Assembly (NCBI RefSeq): GCF_009727055.1
Contig: NC_052353.1
Span: 61,412,333 to 61,476,332 of the forward strand
Length of the DNA stretch: 64,000 nucleotides
Source: Benincasa hispida
Taxonomy: Eukaryota; Streptophyta; Magnoliopsida; Cucurbitales; Cucurbitaceae
Direction of reading: 5' to 3'
This document shows, piece after piece, positions 1 through 11,071 of this stretch. The position numbers and the translations under genes were made by a program. The notes beneath the pieces were generated by a model. It was given only the letters and a program-made list of their open reading frames with translations. It made no database searches and was not told the DNA's origin. Numbering within the stretch: position 1 is the first letter of the stretch; each line of letters begins with the position of its first letter.

Positions 1-609
1 TTTCTTCTTGACCCTATTGTCCCCAGCTATTATCCGGTCTTACCCCTGAAATGGAGTCTTATTGAGCCGGCGCTTTTGAAGCCAACCTCAACTATGCAAT
101 CTAAGTGAATCCCGAATAACAGGAGTTCATAGTTAGCTCATGATTAAGATCGAGTTGCCTAGGTTATCTAGGTGAATAAATCAGTCTTAAATAGTTAAAT
201 AGCTTTTATAAAGTAAGAGTGACTATTTCTTGGTCCTGATCTTATGCCAAACTCATTACATAGGACGCCTCCACTCCTCATGTCATAAACATGTACGAAT
301 TAGGATCACATTGTATGTAGCACTTTACAACTCTTATGTATACAAACTTATAGAATAGGTCGCCATCAATGGTGTTACCCAATATAGGTACCCAACCTCA
401 TTCATCGTACCATAGATCATTTTGACTATTTACTCGAACCCGATCCACTCTTATGTTCTCCACATAAAGTTTCAAGTACTCATACAATAGTCATGGGTCT
501 AGTTTATATATAATTGGTAGCTTTCATATAATTTATGTAGATCAATAACAAGTAATTGATAATAGAAATTCATTTTACAAACTGCGAGTTTTAGGACATA
601 AAACCCAAA
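1..609 (-). repeat. Copia LTR fragment (truncated by window edge)
   Basis: On the reverse strand this stretch matches the beginning of the copia LTR at 60703-62598: both share the blocks around the Gypsy-independent phrases for GGACATAAAACCCA (594-609 here) and TTACCCCTGAAATGGAG (near 40-55). It therefore reads as the first ~600 bp of a minus-strand LTR, whose inner end is at about 609. It abuts, with only a few bases between, a second LTR end of a related family (613-1015), so the two form a composite. No coding capacity is seen. Confidence 0.6.
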
Positions 610-612
610 ATA

Positions 613-1015
613 TACAAAACTCTTTGTATAGGAAGCCCCTGCTCAATGTCTACTTCCCAACCGAATGATCAGGTCAGACCATCTGTGAAAGTCACAACAC
701 TTATGACCATTTCCACAAACGGGCTGCATCCGTAGCGTTACCAGGATAAGGTTTTCTCCTATATCCATATTACTACAGACCATTTTGGTTATCACTCAAG
801 ACATGATCCACTTGTATGTCAACCACATACATGCCTGAGTCACATACAGATAACCAGGGAATTTTTTATTTATTGGTTTTGTGGTAAAGCAATAAAACAA
901 GCAACTGAGCAAAATACAAGTGTGTGAAGGTAAATATCATACAAACACAAGGCGTTCGGTAATAAACTGTTTACAAACTACAGAACACGAGACTTTAGGA
1001 CATTCAACCCCAACA
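613..1015 (-). repeat. Copia-1 3' LTR (outer part only)
   Basis: This segment matches 32764-33165, the outer end of the Copia-1 5' LTR, including the shared phrases around CATTTTGGTTATCACTCAAG and ACAGAACACGAGACTTTAGG. On the reverse strand it starts TGTTGGGGTTGAATGTCC at 1015, the usual TGTTGG start of plant copia LTRs. Only about the first 400 bp of the LTR are present before it meets a different LTR fragment at about 610. Confidence 0.7.
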
Positions 1016-1121
1016 ATCTTCCAACTGTGTCCTAAAGAGAAAGTAGGTGTACAAAAAAAAAATTAGTACAAAACAATAAACTAGAGCATAAAAGGCCAAC
1101 ACAAAAAAAATCTCCCACTTG
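1016..1121 (-). promoter_or_regulatory. Copia-1 polypurine tract region
   Basis: Reverse-strand purine-rich sequence GTTGGAAGAT lies immediately before the LTR start at 1015 and is the probable plus-strand primer. A second purine block, CAAGTGGGAGA (1121-1111 on the reverse strand), lies about 95 bp upstream. Copia-2 shows the same two-block layout at 42356-42365 and about 42454-42465. Which block primes is inferred from position. Confidence 0.45.
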
Positions 1122-1264
1122 CCCCTAGCAGCCATGGTGATCCTATAGCCCATGCTCCGTAGGTGACCCTCAAACACTGTACCGTGAGAAGCATTTGTAA
1201 ATGGTCAGCAACATTGTGCACCAAAGCGATCTTCGTGACGTATCTTCGGTCCCTGTGATGCACT

Positions 1265-2240
1265 TATCTAGCGATCGGAATGATACTTCATTCTATGTGT
1301 TGTGGGTCCGCTGGACTCGGCTCCTTTAGAGTCCCACTGCCGCACTATCTATCACAATAGAGGATAATAGGCCTAGACATATCTGTGAACAACTTCTAAG
1401 TGTAGTCAGGAACTTTCCCTGTAGCGACGACCTCCCTTAAGCTTCAACCGCTACATACTCCTCTACCAGATCAGTTGATCGCATGCCACACTGCTGGCTT
1501 ATAGTCCGCCCTATAGCTGCCGTTAAGAGTAAAGACTGACCCTCTAAGTGACTGTGGAGTTATAGTCTGAAGGTCAGAATCCAATGATCCTGGTAAGGAT
1601 CAAGATCCGCTGTAAACCAACACGATGTAATCCCTCGTCCTAAAGATACTTGAGGATGTTTTCTAGCATCCTAACCTGCCGGGTAGCTACCTAACTGACT
1701 ATGCCACAGTTGTAACAGATGTTCTGGACCGAGTACAAGAGCCTCGCATACATCAAAATGGAGAAGACGGTACTAAGCATATGGGAACCCGTGCATCTCC
1801 TCAACGCTCTTGAGTGCTGTCTTAGGACACATGTTCTTAGAAAAAGTGACTCCATGCGCTGAACGACAGTAGGCCCTTCTTGGAGATGCCTGCACTTCGA
1901 GTAATTGAACAACAATCTTGTCATATGTATACGATGCCTGAGCACGGTGTGATTGAACTGCCAGAATGCATGCCATCTGGGTAGTCCTTTACTTGAATTA
2001 TGAGTTTTTTGTAGCAGAAATTGCGTCGATCGTGCTAGGAATTCATTAGAAGGAAGGTTTGATGAGTCGAATCAAGCATGGTTCGAAATGCTCAGAGACA
2101 ACCCCATACTTTCGTTAAATTATGCGTCCAATGTTCTTATTTGTAAGCCAATGGCAGGAAATGAAACGCAACGGTAGAAGTCGAACTACGCTGAGACGAC
2201 CACTCGGATAACACACATCGCATAGGCAAACACATGCGAT
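1265..2240 (-). repeat. Indel-rich duplicate of the 2285-3110 copia/LTR junction
   Basis: Reverse-strand remnants of RNase H and the RT C-terminus followed by the start of the solo-LTR-like insertion (about 1965-2235) repeat, in the same order, what is found at 2285-3110. The first copy differs mainly by scattered one- and few-base insertions, for example around 1710-1960, which destroy every reading frame. The pattern looks more like an uncorrected long-read version of the same locus than an old biological duplication. It could also be a genuine degraded tandem duplicate. Confidence 0.6.
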
Positions 2241-2790
2241 CAGACAGGGCTACGGCTTAATGCGATGTGTAGTAAATTCTGTACCGAGACGACCTCCTTA
2301 GCAGCTTTGCAAGCCGCTACATACTCCATCTCCATAGTGGAGTCGGCGATGCACCCCTGCTTAGTACTCCGCCACATTATAGCTCCTCCGTTAAGAGTAA
2401 AGACTGACCCTAATGTGGACTTGTGAGAGTCCTTATGAGTCTGAAAGTCAGAATCCATGTATCCGGTAAGGATCAAATCCCTAGAACCATACACGAGCAT
2501 GTAATCCCTCGTTCTCTAAAGATACTTGAGGATGTTCTTCACTGCAGTCCAGTGACCCTGGCCTGGGTTAGACATATACCTACTGACTATGCCCACAGTG
2601 TAACAGATGTCTGGACGAGTACAGAGCCTCGCATACATCAAACTGGAAACGGTAGATGCATATGGGACCCGTCTTATCTCCTCAACCTCTTGAGGCGTCT
2701 TAGGACACATGTTCTTAGAAAAAGTGACTCCATGCCTGAACGACAGTAGGCCCTTCTTGGAGTCCTGCATCGAGTAATTGAACAACATCT
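2240..2790 (-). pseudogene. Copia-1 RNase H and RT C-terminal fragment
   Basis: Two reverse-strand frames give the end of copia RT (2788-2516, containing the conserved RSLMYA-like SLMYARLCTRPDICYTVG block and WTAVKNILKYL) and the start of RNase H (2500-2240, containing YMDSDFQ, STLGSVFTLNGG and TMEMEYVAAC). The first RNase H carboxylates (D of DSDFQ, E of MEMEY) are visible. The third (CDN) lies beyond the break near 2280, where sequence jumps to the noisy duplicate. A frameshift separates the two frames near 2510. The RNase H normally degrades genomic RNA during reverse transcription. Here it is truncated and separated from the RT palm (4641 onward) by the LTR insertion at 2821. Confidence 0.8.
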
Positions 2791-3416
2791 TGTCAATGTA
2801 CGATGCCTGAGACAGTGTGATGACATGCAGAAATGCATGCCATCTTAGTCCTTTTACTTAGAATTATGAAGGTTTTTAGGCAGAAATTGCGTCGATCGTG
2901 CTAGGAATTCATGAGAAAAAGAGTTTGTGTCGATCAGCATGTCGAATCTCAGCTAACCCATACTTTGCGTTAATTATGCGTTCAATGTTCTATTTTTGTA
3001 GCCAATGCAGGAAATGAACGCAAACGTAGAAATCAGACTATCGCATAGACGACCACATGCGGAGAAACACTACATCGCAAGGCAAACACATCGATCAACG
3101 CATGGATGTTGCGGTAATCAGCCGTATGCGTCCATCACATGGGAGTTGCGCTCGTCAAGCGATTGCGATCATCATGTAGAGTTGCAGTGTTAGGCGAATG
3201 CGGCCATTGAATGATTACGGTTATGCGACAACGCATTCTGATGGGATCAATGCAAGGTAGGTGGAATGAACGCATCAACCCATCTACCTCAAGAAAATCC
3301 AAAGCTGATGTTGACATTTCACCTACCACGCCGTTGGTGGCAGAGGTTCAAAAAGGACGAACGTGCCACACATCAAACTCAGAGCAGTCCAATTAATGTT
3401 ACCGGCGGTCAAGCTC

Positions 3417-3425
3417 TATAAATAG
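3417..3425 (+). promoter_or_regulatory. LTR TATA box
   Basis: TATAAATAG within the solo-LTR-like insertion. The same box in the same context is present at 40576-40584 (solo LTR), 18236-18244 (Gypsy-A) and, as TATAAAT, at 22394-22400 (Gypsy-B). Confidence 0.6.
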
Positions 3426-3562
3426 GAGCCGATGAGCTCAAATTCATTTTATCCAAGGTTTTCGCCTGATGTTCGCCTGGGGTGGATCCTTGTGATCCAG
3501 ACAAAATGCGTGAGAAGATGCTGAGAGTTCTTCACCTCCTTCATCCATTCCGAGTGACGACT

Positions 3563-4497
3563 NNNNNNNNNNNNNNNNNNNNNNNNNNNNNNNNNNNNNN
3601 NNNNNNNNNNNNNNNNNNNNNNNNNNNNNNNNNNNNNNNNNNNNNNNNNNNNNNNNNNNNNNNNNNNNNNNNNNNNNNNNNNNNNNNNNNNNNNNNNNNN
3701 NNNNNNNNNNNNNNNNNNNNNNNNNNNNNNNNNNNNNNNNNNNNNNNNNNNNNNNNNNNNNNNNNNNNNNNNNNNNNNNNNNNNNNNNNNNNNNNNNNNN
3801 NNNNNNNNNNNNNNNNNNNNNNNNNNNNNNNNNNNNNNNNNNNNNNNNNNNNNNNNNNNNNNNNNNNNNNNNNNNNNNNNNNNNNNNNNNNNNNNNNNNN
3901 NNNNNNNNNNNNNNNNNNNNNNNNNNNNNNNNNNNNNNNNNNNNNNNNNNNNNNNNNNNNNNNNNNNNNNNNNNNNNNNNNNNNNNNNNNNNNNNNNNNN
4001 NNNNNNNNNNNNNNNNNNNNNNNNNNNNNNNNNNNNNNNNNNNNNNNNNNNNNNNNNNNNNNNNNNNNNNNNNNNNNNNNNNNNNNNNNNNNNNNNNNNN
4101 NNNNNNNNNNNNNNNNNNNNNNNNNNNNNNNNNNNNNNNNNNNNNNNNNNNNNNNNNNNNNNNNNNNNNNNNNNNNNNNNNNNNNNNNNNNNNNNNNNNN
4201 NNNNNNNNNNNNNNNNNNNNNNNNNNNNNNNNNNNNNNNNNNNNNNNNNNNNNNNNNNNNNNNNNNNNNNNNNNNNNNNNNNNNNNNNNNNNNNNNNNNN
4301 NNNNNNNNNNNNNNNNNNNNNNNNNNNNNNNNNNNNNNNNNNNNNNNNNNNNNNNNNNNNNNNNNNNNNNNNNNNNNNNNNNNNNNNNNNNNNNNNNNNN
4401 NNNNNNNNNNNNNNNNNNNNNNNNNNNNNNNNNNNNNNNNNNNNNNNNNNNNNNNNNNNNNNNNNNNNNNNNNNNNNNNNNNNNNNNNNNNNNNNNN
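3563..4497. other. Assembly gap (935 N)
   Basis: Unknown bases. Any long frames crossing this interval are artefacts of reading through N. By comparison with 39978-42010 it should contain the middle of the solo LTR. Confidence 0.99.
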
Positions 4498-4640
4498 CAC
4501 CGCATACGTCCTAAAGTTAGGTTCACGTGTGTGTAGCATGATTGCATGGATTGCGTTGACTAGGTTGCCCTTATGATCACTCTTAAATTTTGCGATGAAA
4601 ACATCTCCACATTTTATCTACTTTCCCATACATTTATTTC

Positions 4641-5515
4641 ATGTCAAGTTTTGTTCCCAACTGGCAAGCACTTTGTTCGTACGATCCTGAAAGATCTGTA
4701 TACCTAGAACAAACTGAGCCTCTCCCAAATCTTTCATTTGGAATTGGGTCGCTAGCCAGTTCTTAACTGCAGTAAGTAGACCTACATCATTCCCAATGAG
4801 TAGAATATCGTCTAAGTATAACACTAAGAAGACTACTGAAGTGTTGATGATCTTTTTGTAGACACAAGGTTCATCAACGTTTTGGTCAAAACCATATGAC
4901 TTGATCGCAGTATCAAACCGTATGTTCTAAGATCAAGACGCCTATTTCAATCCATAAATAGACCGATTCAGTTTGTAAACCTTTTTCTCTTGACCTTGGG
5001 CTATGAATCCCTCGGGTTACACCATATAAATGGTCTCCTCAAGATTGCCATTCAGAAAGGCCGTCTTGACGTCCATTTTCAAGATCTCATAATTATAATA
5101 AGCTGCAATGGACAGTAGGATACGGATCGACTTTAACATGGCAATGGGCGAGAAAGTCTCCTCATAGCCGACTCCCTCTACCTGGGTATAACCCTTTACC
5201 ACAAGTCGAGCCTTGAAGGTCTGTACCTTCCAATTAGCACCCTGTTTGCACTTGTAGATCCATTTACAACCTATAGGTCTTACCCCATCAGGCTGATCTA
5301 CAAGATCCCATACTGAGTTGAAGTACATCGACTCCATCTCGAGATCCATGGCCTTGGCCCATTCATCCTGGTCAATATCCTCCATTGCCTTCTTATAAGA
5401 CAACGGATCCTCAACATCATTATCTGCTACCATAGCAAGGATTTTCGTGAAACCCAGATAGCAAACGGGTGGGTTCACAACCCTCCCACTACATCGAGGT
5501 TCCCTCAACTCTTAG
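4641..5515 (-). pseudogene. Copia-1 reverse transcriptase fragment
   Basis: On the reverse strand, 5508-5017 encodes the copia linker and RT fingers/palm start, with the blocks WAKAMDLEMES, GCKWIYK, TFKARLVVKGYTQ, EETFSPIAMLKSIRILL and MDVKTAFLNG. The last holds the first palm aspartate. After a short broken stretch (about 5016-4920) the frame resumes with LYLDDILLIGND (about 4822-4790), the YxDD active site, and continues to LGIQIFQDRT. RT copies the element RNA into cDNA. The catalytic aspartates are still readable, but a stop after the IYMV block and a frameshift near 5515 break the protein. Downstream RT and RNase H continue only after the LTR insertion. Confidence 0.85.
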
Positions 5516-6936
5516 GTGGAACTGACCTACTGGATGAACTCCCATCAACAACTCTTATTGATGTAGCAGGCTCTTCAACAACTCTTGTTGAAGTTTCAGT
5601 AGTTTCATTGGAAAGTTCACGCAAAACGACTTTGCTTCGTGAACTGTGCTCCCTTATATGATCCTCCTCCAAAAAAGTAGCGTTTGTTGAAACAAACACC
5701 CTATTTTCTATCGGATCATAAAAATAAACCCCTGTGTACCTTTGGGGTAGCCTACAAAGAGGCATAACCTCGATCATGATTCCAACTTCTTGGGACAGTC
5801 TCAAACACATGTGCAGGGAAACCCCAAATGCGGAAGTGACGTAAACTAGCTTTACGCCCGTTCCATAACTCCAAAGGTGTTCTCGCAAAACTCTTGGAGG
5901 GAACACAGTTGAGTATATATACCGCAGTATCCATTGCAAAACCCCAAAACGAGTCCGGTAAGGAAGCATAACTCATCATCGAGTGAACCATGTCTAACAA
6001 GGTCCTATTTCTCCTCTCCACTACACCATTCTGCTGAGGTGTACCCGGCGCTAAGAGTTGGGAAACGATTCCATTTTCTATCAAATAGTCCTGGAATGCT
6101 GAGTCCAAAAACTCTCCACATCGATCCGATCGAAGTGTTTTAATCCGTCTATCCAATGCGTTTTCAACTTCAGCCTTGAACTCTTTGAACTTTTCAAAGG
6201 ATTCAGACTTCCGTTGTATAAGATAAACATACCTGTACTTGGAGTAATCATCAATAAAACTGATAAGATACTCATAACCACCTCGGACTCGCACATTCAT
6301 AGGACCACAAAGGTCAGAATGTACTAACTCAAGAGGCTCCTTAGCTCTATAACCTTCTCCAGTAAAAGGTCGTTTAGTCATTTTACCCTCAAGGCAAGAT
6401 TCACACACTAGTAAAGAATTTTCTTCTAACTCACTTAGAAGTCCATTCTTCACCAATCTCTCAATCCTATTGAGATTGATGTTCCCTAAACAAAGATGCC
6501 AAAGTTGGGCATTTTCTTTTGGAAAAATTCGTCGACGTTTTGATTGAGTTATGCCAATTCTAAACAATTCAGTATTATGGCGGGAATTAATGGCTAACGG
6601 CCTTAGCACATATAAATTCGATTCCAGTTTTGCTGTGCAAATAAAAACACCATCTTTATGAATAAACGCTTTATCCACATTAAAAGAGATAGTATATTTA
6701 CATTGCAATAAATATTTTACAGAAATGAGGTTCCTTTTTAGTTTGGAAACAATATATACATCGTTTAAAATAAGAAACCTATTATGTAAAGCTAACTGGA
6801 GTCCTCCCACTGCCATAGCTGAGACGACGTGTCCGGTGCCTACTCGCATCATCATCTCACCAGCCTCCAGCTGTCGCCAAGATCTAATCCCCTAAAAGGA
6901 AGAACAAACATGGTTAGTGGCGCCCGAATCAATTAT
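5515..6936 (-). pseudogene. Copia-1 protease end and integrase
   Basis: Reverse-strand frame starts at the protease motif IIDSGATNHVCSSF (6936-6895, catalytic D of DSG), meets one in-frame TAG at 6894-6892 and continues open from 6855. Then come the GAG-pre-integrase region (LWHLCLGNINLNRIERL), a zinc-knuckle-type CESCLEGKM, and the integrase core. Numbering from the ATG at 6855, the catalytic triad is D181 (HSDLCG), D244 (RSDRCGEF) and E280 (VVERRNRTLL), giving a D-x62-D-x35-E spacing. A frameshift at about 5785 moves the C-terminal part to another frame (5969-5505), which contains FVSTNATFLEEDHIR, and another shift near 5515 leads into RT. Integrase inserts the cDNA into chromosomes. This copy is broken but retains its active-site residues. 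Confidence 0.88.
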
Positions 6937-6940
6937 CTAG

Positions 6941-7570
6941 NNNNNNNNNNNNNNNNNNNNNNNNNNNNNNNNNNNNNNNNNNNNNNNNNNNNNNNNNNNN
7001 NNNNNNNNNNNNNNNNNNNNNNNNNNNNNNNNNNNNNNNNNNNNNNNNNNNNNNNNNNNNNNNNNNNNNNNNNNNNNNNNNNNNNNNNNNNNNNNNNNNN
7101 NNNNNNNNNNNNNNNNNNNNNNNNNNNNNNNNNNNNNNNNNNNNNNNNNNNNNNNNNNNNNNNNNNNNNNNNNNNNNNNNNNNNNNNNNNNNNNNNNNNN
7201 NNNNNNNNNNNNNNNNNNNNNNNNNNNNNNNNNNNNNNNNNNNNNNNNNNNNNNNNNNNNNNNNNNNNNNNNNNNNNNNNNNNNNNNNNNNNNNNNNNNN
7301 NNNNNNNNNNNNNNNNNNNNNNNNNNNNNNNNNNNNNNNNNNNNNNNNNNNNNNNNNNNNNNNNNNNNNNNNNNNNNNNNNNNNNNNNNNNNNNNNNNNN
7401 NNNNNNNNNNNNNNNNNNNNNNNNNNNNNNNNNNNNNNNNNNNNNNNNNNNNNNNNNNNNNNNNNNNNNNNNNNNNNNNNNNNNNNNNNNNNNNNNNNNN
7501 NNNNNNNNNNNNNNNNNNNNNNNNNNNNNNNNNNNNNNNNNNNNNNNNNNNNNNNNNNNNNNNNNNNNNN
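6941..7570. other. Assembly gap (630 N)
   Basis: Unknown bases. By alignment to the Gypsy-A 3' LTR (about 172 bp missing before 7605), the gap should contain the 5' end of Gypsy-A, its left target duplication and the zinc-finger/protease-start part of the Copia-1 gag-pol. Confidence 0.99.
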
Positions 7571-8995
7571 AAAAGAGAGATGGCCCTAACCACGTATATT
7601 GTGCGATGATTTCAACAAAGAAGTAATGCATGAGTAAGAAGTGTCGCAGGCAAAAGTTCTAAACCATGGGTCATGAAGCGTCGGAGGGATTCAACGCAGG
7701 AGAAGATTCATTGATCCAGGCTTAATTGTGTTCAATCACCACTTAGCAAGTATATGGGCCTTATAGCCTGGCGGCGTCTGAAAATGCTTCTGAGTTGTCC
7801 AGGCGGCTGCCAGGGCATGGACTTTAATGTTTCCCATCCACTAAGTGGAGATTACGCAACGCCTCATAATAGAATCGAAGTCCCTCCAGAGATAAATATA
7901 CATACACAGAAATTTATCAAGATTCTCACTCTCTATAATAGTGTAGTCATAGTTGTAGTTCTTTAGAAGCTGTACTGTGGTGCCAAGACGATCAAAAGGG
8001 TTGAGAACCACCACCACCGCCGGTCAGGGAGCGGAGGAAGTCAAGCTTGAGAAAGACACCTCGTCCAACTTCTATACAAGTGATTGTACACAACAGAATT
8101 GAGCCAAAGAGATACAAGAGATTGTACTTTGTGGCTTGACTCAATTCCTTTCATCTCATTTATCGCTTTCATTTTATTTGATTGAATATTGCTTTTGTAA
8201 AGACAATTTGCTTCTTTATAAATTCATATATTTGATCCATCACACTTTCCATTGTTTATTTCTTGTTTATGTTGAATGCATTTATACTTTATGCAAAATG
8301 TCATTTCAAACTTTTAAGATGACTTGATCAATTAGTGAAATCATCCTTAGCTTAGATTATTCGAAAGAATAGATAAGCCAGCATCAAGTAGGATGCCTAG
8401 TACATCTAGAGATAGACTTACTGGTGTGTGTTGCATTCTGTGTTAGACACATGCATCCTAGAGATAGGTTTTGTATGTTATTCACATTGAGAAATATTGA
8501 ATAAAGTCTAACGCATAAACGAAGATAAGCAAATCATCCCATCTCATCCACATCACACTCTTGTTTGTATACACTCATCTTAGACCGACGCATACCACTT
8601 ACATTAAAATCCATTTTCGCATGATCCATCACTCACTACTCAACTCTTTTGTATCTTCTTGCACAAGCACAACACTTTAATGTAAATAACATATTTCTCT
8701 CATACATTTAGGAAACCTCTACAATAACAACAATGCAAGGTCTGCGTTAGTTTAACTGAATCCCTGAGTTCAACCCTGGACTACCAGGAACCTAAACTGG
8801 ATTTATACTTGTGTCTGGTTTAGGAAAACTTGAACGTCAATAGAAGGAGTGTCGTGCGTTCTATTGCACATCCTTAATGCACCAACGCGTTACAACTACA
8901 TAAACACATCAAAGCATCATTTATACTTAGAACTTATTTCTTCCAATTTATTTTATACAATACACTCTCAGCTCGAATCACGATAGCAACGAACA
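7571..8995 (+). repeat. Gypsy-A 5' LTR (left end in gap)
   Basis: Matches the 3' LTR (17816-19353) through its length, for example the CAGGCAAAAGTTCTAA, ACAATTTGCTTCTTTATAAA and AGCTCGAATCACGATAGCAA blocks. It ends ...CGAACA at 8995, immediately before the primer-binding site. The TATA box of the 3' copy is degraded here to CATAATAG (7865-7872). The first ~170 bp fall in the N gap. Confidence 0.85.
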
Positions 8996-9001
8996 AGTTT
9001 T

Positions 9002-9019
9002 TGGCGCCGTTGCTAGGGA
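9002..9019 (+). promoter_or_regulatory. Gypsy-A primer-binding site (tRNA-Asp type)
   Basis: TGGCGCCGTTGCTAGGGA begins seven bases after the 5' LTR end. It complements the 3' end of plant tRNA-Asp with one or two mismatches (TGGCGCCGTTGCCGGGGA expected). The host tRNA primes minus-strand DNA synthesis. Confidence 0.8.
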
Positions 9020-9116
9020 TTCAGAAACAGAACTAACCAGAAATTTCGTTGTATCTTTTGTAGGAACACTTTGGTCGAGGGAGTATTACAAGCCAAGCCT
9101 AAGCTTGTGAACGTTT

Positions 9117-11070
9117 ATGAGCAGGGAGAGCACTCTTGAATTCATATACGACATCGAGATTAAAAGGAACTTCCGACGTAGAAATCGATCTAATCGTCGT
9201 CGAAGGTTGAGGCAACAACTTCTTAGACAATAGAACAGGCATCAAGCAATGGCGGACAATCAGGCAAATCAGAACTTAGATCAACAACTATCTCATACTG
9301 CACAAAATTCGATCCTAATGGCGAACAACAGCACGCGTCCCATGAGGGAGTACGCGTCCCCTGTACTGTATGATTTCTCTCCAGGAATCATATACCCAAT
9401 GCCAGATGGGACGATGTTCGAGATGAAATCTGTAATGCTTCAAATGCTCCAGACTGCTGGACAATTTGGGGGTGGTCATGGTGAAGATCCTTACGCCCAC
9501 ATGAAGCGTTTCCTGGAAACGTGTAATTCATTTTTGATTCCTAGAATCACCCCAAAAGTGATTAAGCTGTCTTTGTTCCCCTATTCTTTGCGTGATGATG
9601 CAAAACAATGGGTAAGCTCACTGGAGCCTTGTGAAATCACCACCTGGGAGAAGTTGGTGGAGAAATTTATGCAAAAATACTTCACACCTACCACCAATGC
9701 GAGGAGGCGTCGAGAGATTATGAAATTTGAACAAGAAGAAGCTGAGACCTTAAGTGCCGCATGGGAGCGTTTTAAGGGATTGGTAAAAAATTTCCCAAAT
9801 CATGGACTACCACTAACTATCCAAATGGAGACTTTTTATGGTGGATTGAATAGAGCATCACAGATGGCAGCAGACACAGTGGCAGCTGGTGGAATTATGG
9901 ATAAATCTTACACTGAGGCTAAAGAGATATTAGACCGAATTGCTAAACACAGCATGGAATGGGTGGACGATACGTATGATAGAAGAGCTGACATGAAGAA
10001 GAGATCTCAGAATGTTAATTCTATCGATTCCAATTCAATAGCCACATATTTTGCACAAATGGCTACGATGAACAGCCTTTTACAGAACATAATGCTAGGA
10101 AACGCATCAAATCAACAGAAGGTGAATCAGGTAGAAGCGTTCAGGTAGCCCATGGTCAGCTGTGTGGGCTATGGAGATCCTCATTCTTATGCTGAGTGCC
10201 CACAAAACCACCAGTCAGTATGTTTCATTAAAAATAACCCATTTTCCAATACATATAATCTTGGATGGAGGAACCATCTAAATTTTTCTTGGACAGGAGA
10301 AAATCATCAGGAGCACCACTCAGGGGCAAACCAACAGCAAAGGCAGGGACCGCCGCCTGCATTTCAACTAACGCATCAGCAACAATAACAACCCTTTAAT
10401 AGAGGAAGACAAGCGTCGAGCTTAAGATCTCTGCTTGAGAACCTATTAAAGGAGTACATGGCCCAGAATGACGCGTTGCTGAAAAGCCAGGTGTCGTCTA
10501 TCAGAAACCTGGAAATACAGGTAGGGCAGATAGCGAGCGAGTTGAAAAATAGGCAGCCTGGAGTTCTACCTAGCAACAGTGAAACACCTGGGAACAACAA
10601 TGGAAAGAAGCAATGTCACGCGGTGACTTTGCGAAGTGGAAAAGCTTTTGAAGAAAGAAGAATGAATCCAAGAAACAACAATCCTTCAAAAGAATGCAAT
10701 ACACGTTCAATGGCAATAGAAGATCAAGAAGAAATAATGTCTGAGACCATAAGCCATTCAGAACCAAGTACGTCTAACGCAGGAAAACCTACGGTACCGC
10801 TGAATGCACCATTCCCTAGACGTCTGATGAAGAAGAATGATGAATAACAATACAAGCGCTTTCTTGAGCTCCTGAGGCAATTGCATATCAACATTCCACT
10901 TATAGAGGCCTTGGAGAAAATGCCAACATATGTCAAATTTTTGAAGGACATTTTGACAAGGAAAAGAAAAGTCAGTGAGACGGAAGTAATCATGCTAATG
11001 CATGAGTGCAACGCGTTAGTAAGCAATAGTCTACCTAAGAAATAGAAGGACCCTGGGAGCTTCACAGTTC
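9117..11070 (+). pseudogene. Gypsy-A gag
   Basis: An ATG at 9117 opens a frame with an arginine-rich N-terminus (EIKRNFRRRNR), interrupted by TAG at 9231 and resuming in the same frame at ATG 9249. The body (9249-10145) has the Athila-type gag domain: YASPVLYDFSPGI, MKSVMLQMLQTAGQFGG, GEDPYAHMKRFLE, LFPYSLRDDAKQW, WEKLVEKFMQKYF, LSAAWERFKG and ETFYGGLN. Further in-frame stops fall at 10146, 10386, 10845 and 11043. Past the first of these is a degenerate zinc knuckle (CVGYGDPHSYAEC, where the second Cys has become Tyr) and the SIRNLEIQVGQIASEL block common to these gags. Gag forms the cytoplasmic particle that packages element RNA. Start choice: ATG 9117 is supported by the matching FRRR-rich start in Gypsy-B and Gypsy-C. 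Confidence 0.85.
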
Positions 11071-11071
11071 C

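Larger units (their letters stand above)
2821..4640 (+). mobile_element. Gypsy-type solo-LTR-like insertion (gapped, 3' truncated)
   Basis: Sequence from TGACATGCA (2821) matches the solo LTR at 39978-42010 through shared blocks: the GCAGAAATGCA hairpin start, GTCCATCAC near 3130, the TATA-like TATAAATAG (3417-3425), the phrase GATCCTTGTGATCCAGAC near 3490, and GTGTGTAGCATGATTGCAT after the gap. About 935 bp are N. Compared with the 39978 copy, roughly the last 350 bp are missing, and the copia frame resumes at about 4641. No internal gypsy sequence is attached, so it is best read as a solo LTR or a remnant of one. Confidence 0.7.

Noticed and set aside
3444..4576. Three long frames (up to 367 codons) around 3444-4576
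   Set aside because: They consist almost entirely of N from the gap at 3563-4497.
6829..7631. Long frames through 6941-7570
   Set aside because: Read-through of N.
8136..8327. Small conserved frame in both Gypsy-A LTRs (8136-8327 and 18506-18697)
   Set aside because: Conservation is explained by LTR identity; no start context or homology is evident.
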